A DNA stretch of 64,000 bases from Megachile rotundata (lineage: Eukaryota > Arthropoda > Insecta > Hymenoptera > Megachilidae). This document shows, piece by piece, positions 62,831-64,000 of this stretch; positions within the stretch are counted from its first letter, which is position 1, and every line of letters starts with the position of its first letter. Both the position numbers and the translations under genes were made by a program. The stretch is taken from the NCBI RefSeq assembly GCF_050947335.1, contig NW_027473315.1, forward strand, positions 2,418,001-2,482,000. The letters run 5' to 3'. The notes under the pieces were generated by a model. That model did not search any database. It had not been told where the DNA came from and saw only the letters and a program-made list of their open reading frames with translations.

Positions 62831-64000
62831 TATGATTGCGATAGTATGACTGTGATTGTATGATTGTGATTGTATGATTGTGATTGTATGATTGTGATTG
62901 TATGATTGAGATTGTATGATTGTGATTGTATTATTGTGATTGTATGATTGTGATTGTATGATTGTGATTGTATGATTGTGATTGTATGATTGTGAATGTA
63001 TGATTGTGATTGTATGATTGTGATTGTATGATTGTGGTTGTATGATTGTTTTTGTATGATTGTGATTGTATAGTAGTAATTGTATGATTGTCTTCGTATG
63101 ATTGTGATCGTATGATTGTGATTGTATGATTGTGATTGTATGATTGTGATTGTATGATTGTTTTTGTATGATTGTGATTGTATAGTAGTAATTGTATGAT
63201 TGTCATCGTATGATTGTGATTGTATGATTGTTTTTGTATGATTGTGATTGTATAGTAGTAATTGTATGGTTGTCATCGTATGATTGTGATTGTATGATTG
63301 TTTTTGTATGATTGTGATTGTATAGTAGTAATTGTATGATTGTCTTCGTATGATTGTGATCGTATGATTGTGATTGTATGATTGTAATTGTATGATTGAG
63401 ATTGTATGATTGTGATTGTATAGTAGTAATTGTATGATTGTTTTTGTATGATTGTGATTGTATAGTAGTAATTGTATGATTGTCATCGTATGATTATGAT
63501 TGTATGATTGTTTTTGTATGATTGTGATTGTATTATTGTGATTGTATGATTGTGATTGTATGACTGCGATAGTATGATTGTGATTGTATGATTGTGATTG
63601 TATGATTGTGATTGTATCATTGTGATTGAATGATTGTGAGCGTATGATTGTGAGTGTATGATTGTGATTGTATGATTGTTTTTGTATGATTGTGATTGTA
63701 TGATTGTTATCGTACGATTGTGATCGTATGATTGTGATTGTATGATTGTGATCGTTTGATTGTGGTTGTATAATTATGGTTCTATTATTGTGATTGTATG
63801 ATTGTTCTTGTATGATTATGATCATATGATTGTCTTCGTATGATTGTGATCGTATGATTGTGATCGTATGATTGTGATTGTATGATTGTGATTGTATCAT
63901 TGTGATTGAATGATTGTGAGCGTATGATTGTGAGTGTATGATTGTGATCGTATGATTGTGATTGTATGATTGTGATTGTATCATTGTGATTGAATGATTG

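Larger units (their letters stand above)
21198..64000. repeat. 14-bp satellite array, right arm
   Basis: About 42.8 kb (some 3,050 monomers) of the same TATGATTGTGATTG satellite in the same orientation as the left arm. It shares most variant monomers with the left arm and adds others not seen there: TAAGATGGCGCGTG, the GAGCG monomer, the GCCTGCATG context, TATGGTTCTGATTG with a following TTCGATTG. Register breaks are very rare (an extra G near 45620), and most internal duplications have lengths divisible by 14. The array runs off the right edge. No gene, RNA gene or unique sequence is visible in it. All long - strand open frames here, including a 596-codon one at 37758-39548, are repeats of one 14-residue pattern and are not called as genes. 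Confidence 0.97.

Noticed and set aside
473..64000. More than a hundred long open frames on the - strand of the satellite
   Set aside because: They all translate the same 14-residue cycle, overlap in several frames and start and stop only at variant monomers. The monomer simply lacks - strand stops, so length is not evidence of coding.
1..64000. CRISPR array or prokaryotic repeat region
   Set aside because: Regular spacing is present but there are no unique spacers; the whole unit is the repeat, and the retrotransposon is eukaryotic.
1..64000. Telomeric repeat
   Set aside because: The unit TATGATTGTGATTG is not a telomere type (no TTAGG or G-run), and higher-order blocks are typical of internal satellites.
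1..64000. TGATTG hexamers as clustered homeodomain (Exd/Pbx-type) or SOX sites
   Set aside because: TGATTGTA and ATTGTG only loosely match those consensus sites, and any simple repeat of this composition would; not supported beyond resemblance.

Overview
This is eukaryotic DNA, almost all of it one very long simple satellite. Two arms, 1-16080 and 21198-64000 (about 58.9 kb, roughly 4,200 monomers), consist of a 14-bp monomer, consensus TATGATTGTGATTG on the + strand. Both window edges lie inside the array, so it continues on both sides. No gene, tRNA, rRNA or other unique sequence was found in either arm. The monomer can be read as two TGATTG hexamers with a TA between every second pair. It has no C on the + strand, so the array is strongly strand-asymmetric.

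The only non-satellite DNA is one LTR retrotransposon of the Ty3/gypsy type at 16081-21197 (5,117 bp), on the + strand. It has two nearly identical LTRs (253 and 251 bp, TG...CA ends), a 4-bp target duplication ATTG, a probable but imperfect tRNA-Leu-type primer binding site, and one uninterrupted gag-pol reading frame (1,469 aa from the first ATG). The protein runs in the order SAP-like segment, Gag, two CCHC knuckles, protease, reverse transcriptase, RNase H, integrase with GPY/F motif. There is no env. The LTRs differ by two transitions and one AG repeat unit, so the insertion looks recent, and all catalytic residues I looked for are present. Removing the element and one ATTG copy restores the 14-bp register of the satellite.

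The satellite is not uniform. A limited vocabulary of variant monomers (for example TATAGTAGTAATTG, TATGATTGTCATCG, TATGATTGTTTTTG, TATGATTGCGATAG) recurs in fixed orders, and these orders are themselves duplicated over hundreds to thousands of bases. In the left arm I see a 532-bp pair, a 1,848-bp shift, and long copies at shifts of 8,086 and 6,238 bp. In the right arm there is a roughly 2.93-kb higher-order block in at least four copies (29.6-43.1 kb), a 10,528-bp shifted copy, a 182-bp duplication and a 2,086-bp tandem duplication (58.5-62.0 kb). Marker monomers divide the array into a left type (1-16 kb), a right type (21-47.6 kb) and a mosaic of both (47.6-64 kb).

Long open frames on the - strand of the array, up to 596 codons, follow from the monomer lacking stop codons in any - frame. 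They are not annotated as genes. The host is most likely an arthropod, probably an insect, judging from the retrotransposon (closest in my reading to the Mdg3 or Mag groups); this is inference. I found no previously undescribed gene system. What deserves attention is the size, register-keeping and higher-order organisation of the satellite, and some odd ends of the retrotransposon.
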